A DNA stretch of 64,000 bases from DATJPR01 sp963752915 (GCA_963752915.1 CAVVZZ010000015.1:1-64000); one strand, 5' to 3'; positions 26,221-35,175 are shown, numbered from the stretch's first letter. Notes: generated by a model not told the origin, from the letters alone. Program-made: numbers and translations.

Positions 26221-26255
26221 CTTCCTACTTCATACGTCCTACGTCATACTCATTG
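26221..26255. repeat. Heptamer repeat array (CTTCCTA/CGTCATA units)
   Basis: Five units of 7 bp, CTTCCTA, CTTCATA, CGTCCTA, CGTCATA and a diverged CTCATTG, run in register. The complementary unit (TAGGAAG type) recurs in the arrays at 37462 and 58304, so this is the same repeat in the opposite orientation. It borders the 3' end of the minus-strand decarboxylase gene. Confidence 0.75.
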
Positions 26256-26257
26256 GA

Positions 26258-26803
26258 TTATGGAAGGAGGATTGCGCACGCCACCACCGTCGTCCAGAGC
26301 CCGTCCTTGTGCCCCTCGGCCGACTGGGTCACGTTGTAGGTGCGAACGATCTTTCCGCTCATCTTGTACTGTTTTTCGCGTTCGTCCCAGGCCGTGTTGG
26401 GATCGAATTCGACTCCCAGCGTTGTCGCGAGCATTGTCGCGGCAAGGTCCTCTGCGTATTCTCCCGCTTTTTCGTCCGTTTCCCCGTAGGGATGGTGCTC
26501 CGACAGATAGCCGTATTGCGCGGAGTCTGCCGGCGTGGCAACGCCGATCGATGCGGCGATCAGCCGGTTCGGTTCGCAGGTCGCGTTCCGCGCCATGACC
26601 GCAAATGTGATCTGCCCCGGCTGAAGTGCCTTCAGCCCTTCTTCCGTGGTGATGCGCTTGCACCCCGGCGGGAATATGCTCGACACCGTCACCAAATTGC
26701 ACTTTTCGATTTTCGCATCACGAAGCGCAAGCTCAAATGATTGCAGGTAGTCCTTGTGGCGGCCTACCCCTTTGGTGAAAAACAGTCTGCCAGGTACGTA
26801 CAA
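26258..26803 (-). CDS. pdaD: Pyruvoyl-dependent arginine decarboxylase
   Basis: The 181-residue proenzyme carries NLVTVSSIFPPGC at residues 36-48, where cleavage between the two serines (S41-S42) creates the pyruvoyl cofactor. The FFTKGVGRHKDYLQSFELALRDA-type N-terminus and the TVVACAIL end are also typical. It converts arginine to agmatine for polyamine synthesis. No in-frame ATG exists before residue 70; the start is a TTG at 26803 placed 7-8 bp after a GGAG. An out-of-frame ATG at 26811 followed by five A would come into frame if one A were missing. Confidence 0.88.
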   Translation of the reverse strand: MYVPGRLFFTKGVGRHKDYLQSFELALRDAKIEKCNLVTVSSIFPPGCKRITTEEGLKALQPGQITFAVMARNATCEPNRLIAASIGVATPADSAQYGYLSEHHPYGETDEKAGEYAEDLAATMLATTLGVEFDPNTAWDEREKQYKMSGKIVRTYNVTQSAEGHKDGLWTTVVACAILLP

Positions 26804-26853
26804 TTTTTCATCTCCGTCGGAAAGTAGTGATCATTGGATTAGCGGTTCACCTT

Positions 26854-28077
26854 TTAGGCTTTGCTCACGCGCGCGAACTTCCGTTTGCCCACCTTCACGA
26901 TGACGCCAAGCCCGACTTCCACCGTCGCATTGTAATCTGCGATCCGGTGGCCGTCGACCGAGACGCCCCCTTGCTCCACAAGCCGTCGCGCCTCGGCGTT
27001 GCTTGCGGCAAGGTTTGTCGAAGTCAGCAAACGCAGGATGCCGATCGGACCGTCGACACTGATCCGGAATTCCGGCATTTCATCGGGGAGATCCTTCTTG
27101 ACAAAAATACGATCGAATTCTTCTTCGGCCGCCGTCGCGGCCTCCGTCCCATGGTACATTGCGACAAGCGTCCGTGCAAGCAACCGCTTCGAATCCCGCG
27201 GATTATGTGACGGATTGTCGAGATTTTTCTTCACCGTCGCCAGCTCATCGGCGGTGGCGTTCGTTGTGAGCAGAAAGTACTGGAAAATCAGCTGGTCCGG
27301 GATTGACAGCGTCTTTCCGAAGATCTGTTGGGGCGGTTCGTTGAGACCGATATAATTGTCGAGGGACTTGCTCATCTTCTCGACCCCGTCGGTCCCCGGA
27401 AGGATCGGCATCGTGATCGCCACCTGGGGATCAATCCCATACTCGCGCTGAATATCGCGCCCCACCAGCAGGTTGAACTTCTGGTCTGTCCCTCCCAGCT
27501 CGATATCGGACCGGATGGCGACGGAGTCCATCGCCTGAGCGAGGGGATACAGCAACTCATGGATGCTGATGGGCTCTCCTGCCTTGTACCGTCGTTCGAA
27601 GTCGTCCCGCTCAAGCATGCGCGCCACGGTGTACCGGGCGCCGAGCTGGATGACGTCTGAAAAGGTCATCTTTCCCAGCCATTCAGAGTTGTACTGCATC
27701 TGAATCTTGTGGGTCGAGAGGATCTTGGTGGCCTGTTCGAAATACGTTTGACCGTTACGTCGTGTTTCATCGAGCGTCAGCGGAGGACGGGTTTTGCTCC
27801 TCCCGGACGGATCGCCGATCATTCCGGTGAAGTCCCCGACGATGAGGACCGCCTGATGACCGAGGTCCTGGAACTGGCGGAGCTTGCGAAGAACGACGGA
27901 ATGGCCGAGGTGCAGGTCGGGTCGGCTCGGGTCGCAGCCGAGCTTGACGATCAGGGGAGCATTGGTGGCAATGGAGCGTTCGATCTTTCGCGCGAGATCT
28001 TCTTCCGGAATGATCTCGGCGACGCCGCGCTTGATGATGTCGAGTTGTTCGTTGAGAGGAGGGGTTGACGTCTTCAT
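26854..28077 (-). CDS. tyrS: Tyrosyl-tRNA synthetase
   Basis: The 407-residue class I enzyme has the HIGH-type motif HLGHS at residues 56-60, KMSKS near residue 235, and a C-terminal S4 RNA-binding domain (residues about 340-405, EARRLVEQGGVSVDG). It charges tRNA-Tyr in the cytoplasm. The ATG comes directly after the smpB stop codon, so the two are translated from one transcript. Confidence 0.95.
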   Translation of the reverse strand: MKTSTPPLNEQLDIIKRGVAEIIPEEDLARKIERSIATNAPLIVKLGCDPSRPDLHLGHSVVLRKLRQFQDLGHQAVLIVGDFTGMIGDPSGRSKTRPPLTLDETRRNGQTYFEQATKILSTHKIQMQYNSEWLGKMTFSDVIQLGARYTVARMLERDDFERRYKAGEPISIHELLYPLAQAMDSVAIRSDIELGGTDQKFNLLVGRDIQREYGIDPQVAITMPILPGTDGVEKMSKSLDNYIGLNEPPQQIFGKTLSIPDQLIFQYFLLTTNATADELATVKKNLDNPSHNPRDSKRLLARTLVAMYHGTEAATAAEEEFDRIFVKKDLPDEMPEFRISVDGPIGILRLLTSTNLAASNAEARRLVEQGGVSVDGHRIADYNATVEVGLGVIVKVGKRKFARVSKA

Positions 28078-28542
28078 CTATCGTGCGTATTGCCGGCGGA
28101 TGTCGCGCTCCACCTCGCGCCGCGCTATGTCTTCGCGTTTGTCAAAAGCCCGCTTGCCCTTGCACACGCCGAGAAGGACTTTGGCAACGCGGTTCTTGAA
28201 GTACACCTGAAGCGGAATCAAGGTCACCCCCGGTTCACTCGTTCTGCCGATCAATTTGCGGATTTCCTTGCGGTGCAGCAGCAGTTTCCGGTCGCGCCTC
28301 GGGTCGACGTTCGCATAGCTTCCGTGTTCGTACGGGCTGACGTGCATTCCGAGGAGCCACACCTCGCCGTTCTTCACCACCGCGTAACCGTCCGCAAGAT
28401 TCACATTCCCCATGCGGAAGGATTTGACTTCGGGTCCGGTCAGCGCTATTCCCGTCTCGATCGACTCGATCACGAAATATTCGTGGCGGGCCTTCCGATT
28501 CGTGGCAACGTTCTTCTGATCCTGTGCGTCCGGAGCCTTCAT
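28078..28542 (-). CDS. smpB: SsrA-binding protein SmpB
   Basis: The 154-residue protein has the SmpB core: NRKARHEYFVIESIETGIAL, GPEVKSFRMGNVNLADGYAVV and a basic C-terminal tail (DIRRQYAR) that enters the ribosomal mRNA channel. It delivers tmRNA to stalled ribosomes. I start at 28542 (MKAPDAQ); the frame extends 20 codons upstream into sequence that overlaps the promoter. It is co-transcribed with tyrS. No tmRNA gene is visible here. Confidence 0.93.
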   Translation of the reverse strand: MKAPDAQDQKNVATNRKARHEYFVIESIETGIALTGPEVKSFRMGNVNLADGYAVVKNGEVWLLGMHVSPYEHGSYANVDPRRDRKLLLHRKEIRKLIGRTSEPGVTLIPLQVYFKNRVAKVLLGVCKGKRAFDKREDIARREVERDIRRQYAR

Positions 28543-28563
28543 CGTTTTAAAAAATCTCGGGAA

Positions 28564-28592
28564 AGTATACCGAAAAATGAAAGGAAAATCAA
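28564..28592 (-). promoter_or_regulatory. Sigma-70-like promoter TTGATT-N17-TATACT for smpB-tyrS
   Basis: On the minus strand TTGATT (28592-28587) and TATACT (28569-28564) are spaced by exactly 17 bp, about 22 bp before the smpB start codon. It is back-to-back with the lpdA promoter. Confidence 0.65.
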
Positions 28593-28627
28593 TGAAGAGC
28601 AATCATCGGGACGAGAAAAAGGTTACT

Positions 28628-28656
28628 TTGACTTTCAGAGCATTGGTTTCTATATT
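28628..28656 (+). promoter_or_regulatory. Sigma-70-like promoter TTGACT-N17-TATATT for the lpdA operon
   Basis: TTGACT at 28628-28633 and TATATT at 28651-28656 are 17 bp apart, giving a leader of about 145 bp before lpdA. The divergent smpB promoter begins 36 bp to the left. Confidence 0.65.
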
Positions 28657-28806
28657 TGTCATCTTCACGAGATTTTCACCTCCACTGCTCCGTCGTTCGA
28701 GCGTTGGGAGGCGATTCACGTAGTCCGTGGGGAATGGATTCATCTCGTCCCTTACGATTGAATCACATCCATCCCGCGGAACAGGGTCCGGTTTCACGAG
28801 AACTCT

Positions 28807-30204
28807 ATGGCAGAACATTCGTACGATGTCGTGGTCCTTGGCGGCGGCCCCGGAGGCTATACCGCCGCGATCCGCGCTGCGCAACTGGGGATGCATGTCG
28901 GCCTGGTTGAACGCGAACGCCTCGGAGGGATTTGCCTGAACTGGGGCTGCATCCCGACGAAGGCACTCCTGAAGAACGCCGAGCTGATTGCCGCATTGAA
29001 GAACGGCAGCGAGTGGGGAATCAGCGTTGAGGGGATGAAGATCGATTTCGCCCGCGTGATCCAGCGCAGCCGTGCGGCTGCCGACCGCCTCTCCAAAGGG
29101 GTGGAATTCCTGATGAAGAAGAACAAAATCACCGTCCACCCGGGATACGGACGACTGACCGGCAAGGGTCGGATCGAGGTCAAGGCGAAGGGTGTGCCCG
29201 ACGAAATCGTCCGCGCCGATCATATCCTGATCGCGACCGGCGCGAGACCGCGATCACTCCCCGGTGTTGCCATCGACAGGCAGCGGATCATTTCCAGTAC
29301 TGAGGCAATGACTCTCCCGGCTCTTCCACAATCCATGATCGTGATCGGCGCCGGTGCGATCGGGATCGAGTTCGCGTATTTCTATCAGACCCTCGGGACG
29401 AAAGTGACTGTGGTCGAAATGCTGCCGTCGATTCTTCCCATCGAAGACCGCGAACTGACGAAAGAGCTTGAACGGATATTCCGGAAACGCGGCATGGAGG
29501 TCCTGACAGGAACCGCGGTGCAGAAGGTCAAACCGGGCGAAAAGGAGGTTGTGGTCTCGGTTCAGACACCCGAAGGGAACAAGGACCTTCGCGCGGATGT
29601 TGCGCTTGTGGCCATCGGCGTTCAGGGGAATGTCGAGAACCTTGGATTGGAGGAGCTTGGCGTGGCGGTGGAGCGGGATCGCATCAAAGTGGACCCCGAT
29701 TACAAAACGAACGTCCCGGGAGTCTATGCCATCGGAGACGTCATCGGCCCTCCCTGGCTCGCGCATGTCGCATCCGCCGAAGGCATTCATTGCGTCGAGG
29801 CCATTGCAGGCAAGAACCCGGAGCCGATTGACTATTCCTCAATCCCCGGGTGTACGTATTGTCAGCCGCAAGTCGCAAGTATCGGTCTGACGGAAGAGAA
29901 GGCCAAAGAGCTCGGTAAAGACGTGAAAATCGGGAAGTTCCCGTTCCGGGCGCTCGGGAAGGCGATCGCCATCGGCGAGATCGACGGCATGGTGAAGCTG
30001 ATTTTCGATGCGAAGTACGGCGAACTCCTCGGAGGTCACATCCTGGGGGCTGAGGCGACAGAGATCATCATGGAACTTATGATCGCGAAGAGGCATGAGG
30101 CGACAGCAGAGAGCATTATGCACGGTGTCCATGCACACCCCACCATGAGCGAGGCGATCATGGAAGCCGCCGCGGCGGCGTTGGGTGAGGCAATCAACAT
30201 CTGA
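28807..30204 (+). CDS. lpdA: Dihydrolipoyl dehydrogenase (E3)
   Basis: The 465-residue flavoenzyme has the FAD fold GGGPGGYTAAIRAAQLG at residues 12-28, the redox disulfide C43/C48 in GGICLNWGCIPTK, the NAD fold VIGAGAIGIEFAYFY, and the C-terminal His-Glu dyad region HAHPTMSEAIMEA. It reoxidises the lipoyl arm of 2-oxoacid dehydrogenase complexes with NAD+. It is the first gene of the block running to lipA and ends 3 bp before lipB. Confidence 0.95.
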   Translation: MAEHSYDVVVLGGGPGGYTAAIRAAQLGMHVGLVERERLGGICLNWGCIPTKALLKNAELIAALKNGSEWGISVEGMKIDFARVIQRSRAAADRLSKGVEFLMKKNKITVHPGYGRLTGKGRIEVKAKGVPDEIVRADHILIATGARPRSLPGVAIDRQRIISSTEAMTLPALPQSMIVIGAGAIGIEFAYFYQTLGTKVTVVEMLPSILPIEDRELTKELERIFRKRGMEVLTGTAVQKVKPGEKEVVVSVQTPEGNKDLRADVALVAIGVQGNVENLGLEELGVAVERDRIKVDPDYKTNVPGVYAIGDVIGPPWLAHVASAEGIHCVEAIAGKNPEPIDYSSIPGCTYCQPQVASIGLTEEKAKELGKDVKIGKFPFRALGKAIAIGEIDGMVKLIFDAKYGELLGGHILGAEATEIIMELMIAKRHEATAESIMHGVHAHPTMSEAIMEAAAAALGEAINI

Positions 30205-30207
30205 CGA

Positions 30208-30978
30208 ATGCCGCGTGAGGCGGCACTGTTCTTCCACATGATACTTCATTCGGATCGCGGACTCCTGCATGTCGTCCGGCTTGGGACGACGTCGTTCCGC
30301 CACTGCTGGGATCTTCAGCGGAGGCTGCTTGAACTGCGTTCCGCCGGTGCCATTCCCGATACCCTTCTCCTGACGGAGCACGAACCCGTGTATACGATCG
30401 GGAGAACCGGAGATCCGAACCACATGCTCGCACCGGCAGAACAACTCCGGGCACGGCATATTGAATTTCTTCCGATCGAACGGGGCGGCGATGTCACGTA
30501 TCACGGCCCCGGTCAGCTTGTCGGATACCCCATTCTCAATCTCCTGGAAACCCACCCCGATCTCCACTGGTATGTCCGAGCGCTCGAGGAAGTCGTCATC
30601 CGCCTTCTCGAACAGTACGGAATCCGCGGGACACGGGACCCGCAATACACCGGCGTCTGGGTCGGCCATGACAAGGTCTGCGCCATCGGCATTCATACCC
30701 GCGGGTGGGTAACCATGCACGGCTTTGCACTGAATGTCAACACCGACCTCTCCGCCTTCGACGCAATTATTCCCTGCGGTATCAGCGGCAAAGGCGTGAC
30801 GTCGATCAGCCGTGTTCTCGGTCATCCGGTGGACCTTTTGCAGACGCAGGCGATGTGCATCGAAGAGTTTTGTTCCGTTCTGCAGTATTCTCCAAGGCTC
30901 ATTCCACGGGAGTCGCTCGCGGAGTTCGCGTCGAACAGCAACGAGCCGACTTCACTCACTCTGAAGGAACCAGGATGA
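30208..30978 (+). CDS. lipB: Octanoyl-(acyl carrier protein):protein octanoyltransferase LipB
   Basis: The 256-residue enzyme has the LipB motif RGGDVTYHGPGQLVGYPI, the catalytic Cys at about residue 190 in IIPCGIS, and the Lys in the following GKGVTS. It transfers octanoate from ACP to the lipoyl domains of E2, the first step of lipoate synthesis. An internal ATG at 30241 (MILHSDRG) may be the true start, since conserved sequence begins near it. Its stop overlaps the ATG of the next gene (ATGA). Confidence 0.93.
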   Translation: MPREAALFFHMILHSDRGLLHVVRLGTTSFRHCWDLQRRLLELRSAGAIPDTLLLTEHEPVYTIGRTGDPNHMLAPAEQLRARHIEFLPIERGGDVTYHGPGQLVGYPILNLLETHPDLHWYVRALEEVVIRLLEQYGIRGTRDPQYTGVWVGHDKVCAIGIHTRGWVTMHGFALNVNTDLSAFDAIIPCGISGKGVTSISRVLGHPVDLLQTQAMCIEEFCSVLQYSPRLIPRESLAEFASNSNEPTSLTLKEPG

Positions 30979-33056
30979 TGCAACACGTCACTGCAACGCC
31001 GAAAGGAAGGAGCCTCGCCAAACCGGGGGCCAGTACTCCGACCCCGGTCGAGGGACTATCAAAGGAGAGCCTTCTCAAAGCCTATCGCAACATCCTCACG
31101 GCGCGGTTTGTCGACTCGAAGATCCTGGTTTTGCTGAAACAGGGGAAGGTCTTCTTTCATATCGGAGGGTCGGGACACGAGTCCGCGCAAACAGCCTTTG
31201 GGCTCGCATTGAAACCGGGGACGGATTGGGCATACCCGTATTACCGCGACATGGCCTTTTCCCTGCAGTTCGGATATTCGATAGAGGAGGTGATGCTGGA
31301 GGCGCTTCATCGAGTGGGAGGCCCAAGCAGCGCGGGTTTCTCGATGCCGTTTCACTATGGTCATAAACAATGGCGGATCGTCTCACAGTCCAGTCCCACC
31401 GGGACGCAGTTTCTTCAAGCGGTGGGGACAGCCCTCGGAGCGAAGAAAGAGGGGAAAGACGAAGTCGTGTATGTTTCCTCGGGAGAAGGGGCCACGAGCG
31501 AAGGGGAATTCCATGAGGCGGTCAATTGGGCATCACGGGAAAAACTGCCGGTCGTCTTTCTGATCCAAAACAACAAGTTCGCCATCTCTGTCCCGGTCTC
31601 GGACCAAACGGCGGGGGGATCGGTGTATGAGATGACGTCCGGATATCACGGCCTCAACCGATTTGCCGTGGACGGATGCGACTTCGCGGCTGTCTATAAT
31701 GTAGCGGTCGAAGCTGTTCGCCGCGCGCGAAGCGGCGAGGGACCGAGCCTGGTTGAAGCGGACGTGGTTCGCCTTCTGCCCCACTCGTCTTCCGACGATC
31801 AGCGGAAGTACCGTGACCCGAAAGAGTTGGAGGAAGATCTCCGGCGCGATCCCGTCCCCATGATGGAACGGTATCTCCTCGACCGGGATTTTCTCCGGTA
31901 TGAAGACATCGATGCGATAAAACACGAGATCCAGGAAGCAATCAATACTGCGACGGATGCCGCCGAAAAGGAGCCGGTCGCGAAGGTTGCCGGACTTCTC
32001 GACAACGTCTACGGAACCCCTGCTGTCCCGAAGAGCTCCTATTCTCCCCCAAAATCCACAGGGGGCTCAATTGTCCTCGTCGACGCAATCAATCACGCGC
32101 TCGCCGAAGAACTTGAGCGAAACCCGCAGATGTTGGTATATGGAGAGGACGTCGGCGGAAAAAAGGGGGGTGTCTTCACCGCGACGAAAGGGCTGACGCA
32201 AAAATTCGGTGCAGACCGCGTCTTCAATTCGCCGCTCGCTGAGGCGAGCATTGTCGGGACCGCCATCGGGCTGGCAATCCGCGGCACGTTCAAGCCGGTG
32301 GCCGAGATTCAGTTCGGCGACTACATCTGGCCGGCGTTCATGCAGATCCGTGATGAACTCTCTATGATGCGGTACCGTTCGAACGGCGAATGGACGTGTC
32401 CGCTCGTGATCCGTGTCGCCGTCGGCGGGTACATCCACGGCGGCCTCTATCATAGCCAGTCCATCGACGGCTTCTTTGCGCATATGCCGGGGGTCCGCGT
32501 GGTGTTCCCGTCAAATGCGGCAGATGCGAAAGGGTTGCTGAAGACAGCGTGCAGGGAAAATGATCCCGTTCTCTTTCTCGAACACAAAGGTCTCTACCGA
32601 CAGAGCTTTGCCTCATCTCCGGAGCCCGACGCGGACTATCTTCTACCGTTCGGTCTTGCGTCGGTCGTACGGGAGGGATCGGATATCACCGTGATCACCT
32701 GGGGGATGCTGGTTCAGCGGTCTCTCGACGCGGCGGCAAAGGTCGCCTCGAAGACCGGGACTTCCGTCGAAGTCATCGACATCCGGACGTTGAACCCGTT
32801 TGACAAGGAGACGGTCCTGCAATCGATACGGAAGACAGGGAAGGCGCTGATCGTGCACGAGGATACGCTGACAGCCGGATTCGGCGCGGAGATTGCCGCG
32901 ATCGTCGCCGCCGAAGCGTTCGAACACCTCGACGCACCGGTTCTGCGCGTGGCCGCAAAAGACTCACCTGTGCCCTACGGACCGACGCTCGAAAGCGCGA
33001 TGCTCCCGCAGGAAAGTGATATTGTCGAAGCGCTCACGCGACTCGCAAGGTATTGA
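30975..33056 (+). CDS. Fused 2-oxoacid dehydrogenase E1 alpha-beta subunit (branched-chain type)
   Basis: The 693-residue protein joins an E1 alpha domain (about 30-350) and an E1 beta domain (about 360-693). In alpha the thiamine diphosphate/Mg site is SSGEGATSEGEFHEA with a downstream QNNKFAIS. In beta GEDVGGKKGGVFTATKGL and FADYIWP-like FGDYIWPA segments match 2-oxoisovalerate dehydrogenase. Such fused E1s decarboxylate branched-chain or related 2-oxoacids. The ATG overlaps the lipB stop. It shares one E2 and one E3 with the separate E1 pair downstream. Confidence 0.85.
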   Translation: MMQHVTATPKGRSLAKPGASTPTPVEGLSKESLLKAYRNILTARFVDSKILVLLKQGKVFFHIGGSGHESAQTAFGLALKPGTDWAYPYYRDMAFSLQFGYSIEEVMLEALHRVGGPSSAGFSMPFHYGHKQWRIVSQSSPTGTQFLQAVGTALGAKKEGKDEVVYVSSGEGATSEGEFHEAVNWASREKLPVVFLIQNNKFAISVPVSDQTAGGSVYEMTSGYHGLNRFAVDGCDFAAVYNVAVEAVRRARSGEGPSLVEADVVRLLPHSSSDDQRKYRDPKELEEDLRRDPVPMMERYLLDRDFLRYEDIDAIKHEIQEAINTATDAAEKEPVAKVAGLLDNVYGTPAVPKSSYSPPKSTGGSIVLVDAINHALAEELERNPQMLVYGEDVGGKKGGVFTATKGLTQKFGADRVFNSPLAEASIVGTAIGLAIRGTFKPVAEIQFGDYIWPAFMQIRDELSMMRYRSNGEWTCPLVIRVAVGGYIHGGLYHSQSIDGFFAHMPGVRVVFPSNAADAKGLLKTACRENDPVLFLEHKGLYRQSFASSPEPDADYLLPFGLASVVREGSDITVITWGMLVQRSLDAAAKVASKTGTSVEVIDIRTLNPFDKETVLQSIRKTGKALIVHEDTLTAGFGAEIAAIVAAEAFEHLDAPVLRVAAKDSPVPYGPTLESAMLPQESDIVEALTRLARY

Positions 33057-33067
33057 AGACATCAGAA

Positions 33068-34084
33068 ATGATCCCGACGCCGACTGCACAGCGACCCGTC
33101 CGTGCAAAAGAACGGGGCGCGATATCGCTGAGCGACGAAGACCGCCTGAGGCTGTACGGCTTCATGAAGTTGACGCGGGCATCCGACGAAATGATCCTGC
33201 GCCTCTACAAGCAGGGAAAGATCGTCGGCGGGGCGTATACGGGGACGGGGAATGAGGCAACGGCAGTGGGAAGCGCCTACGCGTTGAAGAAAGAGGATTA
33301 TCTCTTTCCGATGCACCGCGATCTCGGCGCCCATCTTGTGAAGGGACAGAGCCTGAAGAACATCTTCCTTCAGCAATTGGGACGACAGAACAGCCTGACG
33401 CACGGTCGGGACGGCACGGGTCACTACGCCGATCCTTCGCTTCGCATCTACGGAAACGTCAGTCATCTGGCGGCGATGATCCCCGTTGCGGTGGGTGTCG
33501 CGTTGGCCTGCAAGATCAGGAAAGAGAACTCTGTCGTGTTGAACTACATCGGCGACGGTGGCTCCAACGTTGGCGATTTTCATGAAGGGCTGAATATGGC
33601 CGGAGTAATGAAGCTGCCCTTCGTCCTCATCATCGAGAACAATCAATTCGCCTATTCGACGCCACTCCGGAAGCAGTTCGCGGGTGAGAGCTTCGCTGCG
33701 CGGGCGTCGGGGTACGGCATGCCTGGCGTTACGGTCGACGGGACGGACGTAGTTGCAGTCTACGAATCGACGCGGGATGCTGTTGAACGGGCACGCTCCG
33801 GCGGCGGCCCGACACTTATCGAAAGCGTAACGATGCGGATGCAGGGGCATTCGGCGTCCGATGAAGCCTCGTATGTGCCGCGGGATCTCCTATCCCGGTG
33901 GAAGACGAAGGATCCGATCGACCGGTTTGAACAATCGCTGATGAAATCAGGGGTACTTTCCGTCGTTCGCAAGAAGCAGACCGAGGACGAGATTGAGCAA
34001 TCCATCGCCCAGGCGGTGAAGGACGCAGAGGCGGATCCTTTTCCCCCCGGGGATGAGGCGGGAAGGGACGTGTATGCCAGTTGA
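33068..34084 (+). CDS. pdhA: 2-oxoacid (pyruvate/acetoin-type) dehydrogenase E1 alpha subunit
   Basis: The 338-residue protein has the TPP motif GDGGSNVGDFHEGLNMA followed by the ENNQFAYST loop, plus MHRDLGAH and MRMQGHSASDEASYV, which hold the conserved phosphorylation-loop histidine. It pairs with the E1 beta gene that follows. The start is uncertain: ATG 33068 is used, but TTG 33053 in frame overlaps the previous stop. Specificity (pyruvate, acetoin or branched-chain) cannot be read from sequence alone. Confidence 0.85.
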   Translation: MIPTPTAQRPVRAKERGAISLSDEDRLRLYGFMKLTRASDEMILRLYKQGKIVGGAYTGTGNEATAVGSAYALKKEDYLFPMHRDLGAHLVKGQSLKNIFLQQLGRQNSLTHGRDGTGHYADPSLRIYGNVSHLAAMIPVAVGVALACKIRKENSVVLNYIGDGGSNVGDFHEGLNMAGVMKLPFVLIIENNQFAYSTPLRKQFAGESFAARASGYGMPGVTVDGTDVVAVYESTRDAVERARSGGGPTLIESVTMRMQGHSASDEASYVPRDLLSRWKTKDPIDRFEQSLMKSGVLSVVRKKQTEDEIEQSIAQAVKDAEADPFPPGDEAGRDVYAS

Positions 34085-34090
34085 ACTCAT

Positions 34091-34168
34091 CCCCCCATCT
34101 CCGCGTCCCCCTTTCTCCCTATCTCCCCTTCGCGCGAATGGGAGAACGGGGGACAGGGAGAAGGGGGG
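34091..34168. repeat. C/T- and G/A-rich inverted heptamer repeat with TTCGCGCGAA core
   Basis: A pyrimidine-rich left arm with a rough period of 7 (CCCCATC, TCTCCCT-like units) is followed by the palindrome TTCGCGCGAA at 34129-34138 and a purine-rich right arm. The right arm ends in a G6 run that serves as ribosome binding site for the E1 beta gene. A second copy with the same core lies at 45311-45412. Confidence 0.7.
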
Positions 34169-34172
34169 CAAC

Positions 34173-35141
34173 ATGACCTACATCGAAGCCATCTCCCGCG
34201 CCATGTGGGAAGAAATGGAACGCGACGAGTCGGTGTTCCTGATCGGCGAGGACATCGGAGCGTATGGTGGGGCGTTCAAGGCCACAAAAGGATTTCTCGA
34301 GCGATTCGGTGAGGAGCGGGTCATCGACAGTCCGCTCTCCGAAGCTGCGATTATCGGTGCAGCCACCGGCGCGGCGCTGGTGGGGATGCGGCCGATCGCG
34401 GAAATGCAGTTCGCGGATTTTGTAACGTGCGGATTCAACCAACTGGTGACCAACGCATCGAAGATCCATTATCGTTGGCGGCTTCCGGTCCCGATGGTGG
34501 TGCGTTTGCCGAGTGGAGGCAATATCCATGGCGGTCCGTACCATTCCGCGAACCCCGAAGGATGGTTCACGAACGTCCCGGGTCTGAAAATTGTCGCGCC
34601 CTCCACGCCTGCGGATGCGAAAGGGTTGATGAAGTCGGCGGTGAGGGACAACAATCCGGTCCTCTTTCTCGAATACAAGTATCTCTACCGGCGAGTCAAG
34701 GAAGATGTCCCCGACGGAGAAGAACTGGTTCCGATCGGGAAAGGAAAGATCCGCCGCGAAGGCGATGCCGCAGTTGTAGTGACATACGGCCCGACGGTTC
34801 AACCATCGATCGAGGCTGCGGATCAACTCGCACTGGAGACAGGGACCGAGGTCCGGGTGGTCGACCTTCGCTCGATCCAGCCGCTGGATCGTGATCTGAT
34901 TATCACAAGCGTGCGGGAAACCGGGAAAGTCCTGATTGTCCATGAAGCGACGCTGACCGGTGGGTTCGGAGGAGAGATTGCTGCCGTTATCGCATCGGAG
35001 GCGTTCGAGTACCTTGATGGTCCGGTGCAAAGGTTAGGATCGCTCGATGCGCCTGTGCCGTTTGCGCCAACGCTCGAAGAGGCGTTTCTCCCGGGCAAAC
35101 TCCGTATCATTGAAGCATTGAAAGATCTGATCCGGTACTGA
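34173..35141 (+). CDS. pdhB: 2-oxoacid (pyruvate/acetoin-type) dehydrogenase E1 beta subunit
   Basis: The 322-residue protein has the E1 beta signatures GEDIGAYGGAFKATKGFLERFG, DSPLSEAAIIGAATGAAL and the C-terminal transketolase domain (VHEATLTGGFGGEIAA). With the preceding E1 alpha it forms the heterotetramer that decarboxylates the 2-oxoacid. The ATG at 34173 follows an AAGGGGGG that belongs to the repeat element in the gap. Upstream in-frame codons translate only the repeat, so they are excluded. Confidence 0.9.
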   Translation: MTYIEAISRAMWEEMERDESVFLIGEDIGAYGGAFKATKGFLERFGEERVIDSPLSEAAIIGAATGAALVGMRPIAEMQFADFVTCGFNQLVTNASKIHYRWRLPVPMVVRLPSGGNIHGGPYHSANPEGWFTNVPGLKIVAPSTPADAKGLMKSAVRDNNPVLFLEYKYLYRRVKEDVPDGEELVPIGKGKIRREGDAAVVVTYGPTVQPSIEAADQLALETGTEVRVVDLRSIQPLDRDLIITSVRETGKVLIVHEATLTGGFGGEIAAVIASEAFEYLDGPVQRLGSLDAPVPFAPTLEEAFLPGKLRIIEALKDLIRY

Positions 35142-35147
35142 TCTTTC

Positions 35148-35175
35148 TGCACACTGCTTACGGCATACTGCATAC
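35148..35175. repeat. Heptamer repeat array (TGCATAC-type units)
   Basis: Four units, TGCACAC, TGCTTAC, GGCATAC and TGCATAC, follow each other with period 7, starting 7 bp after the E1 beta stop codon. The rest of the gap to the E2 gene (35176-35216) is ordinary and ends in a purine-rich stretch. Confidence 0.7.
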
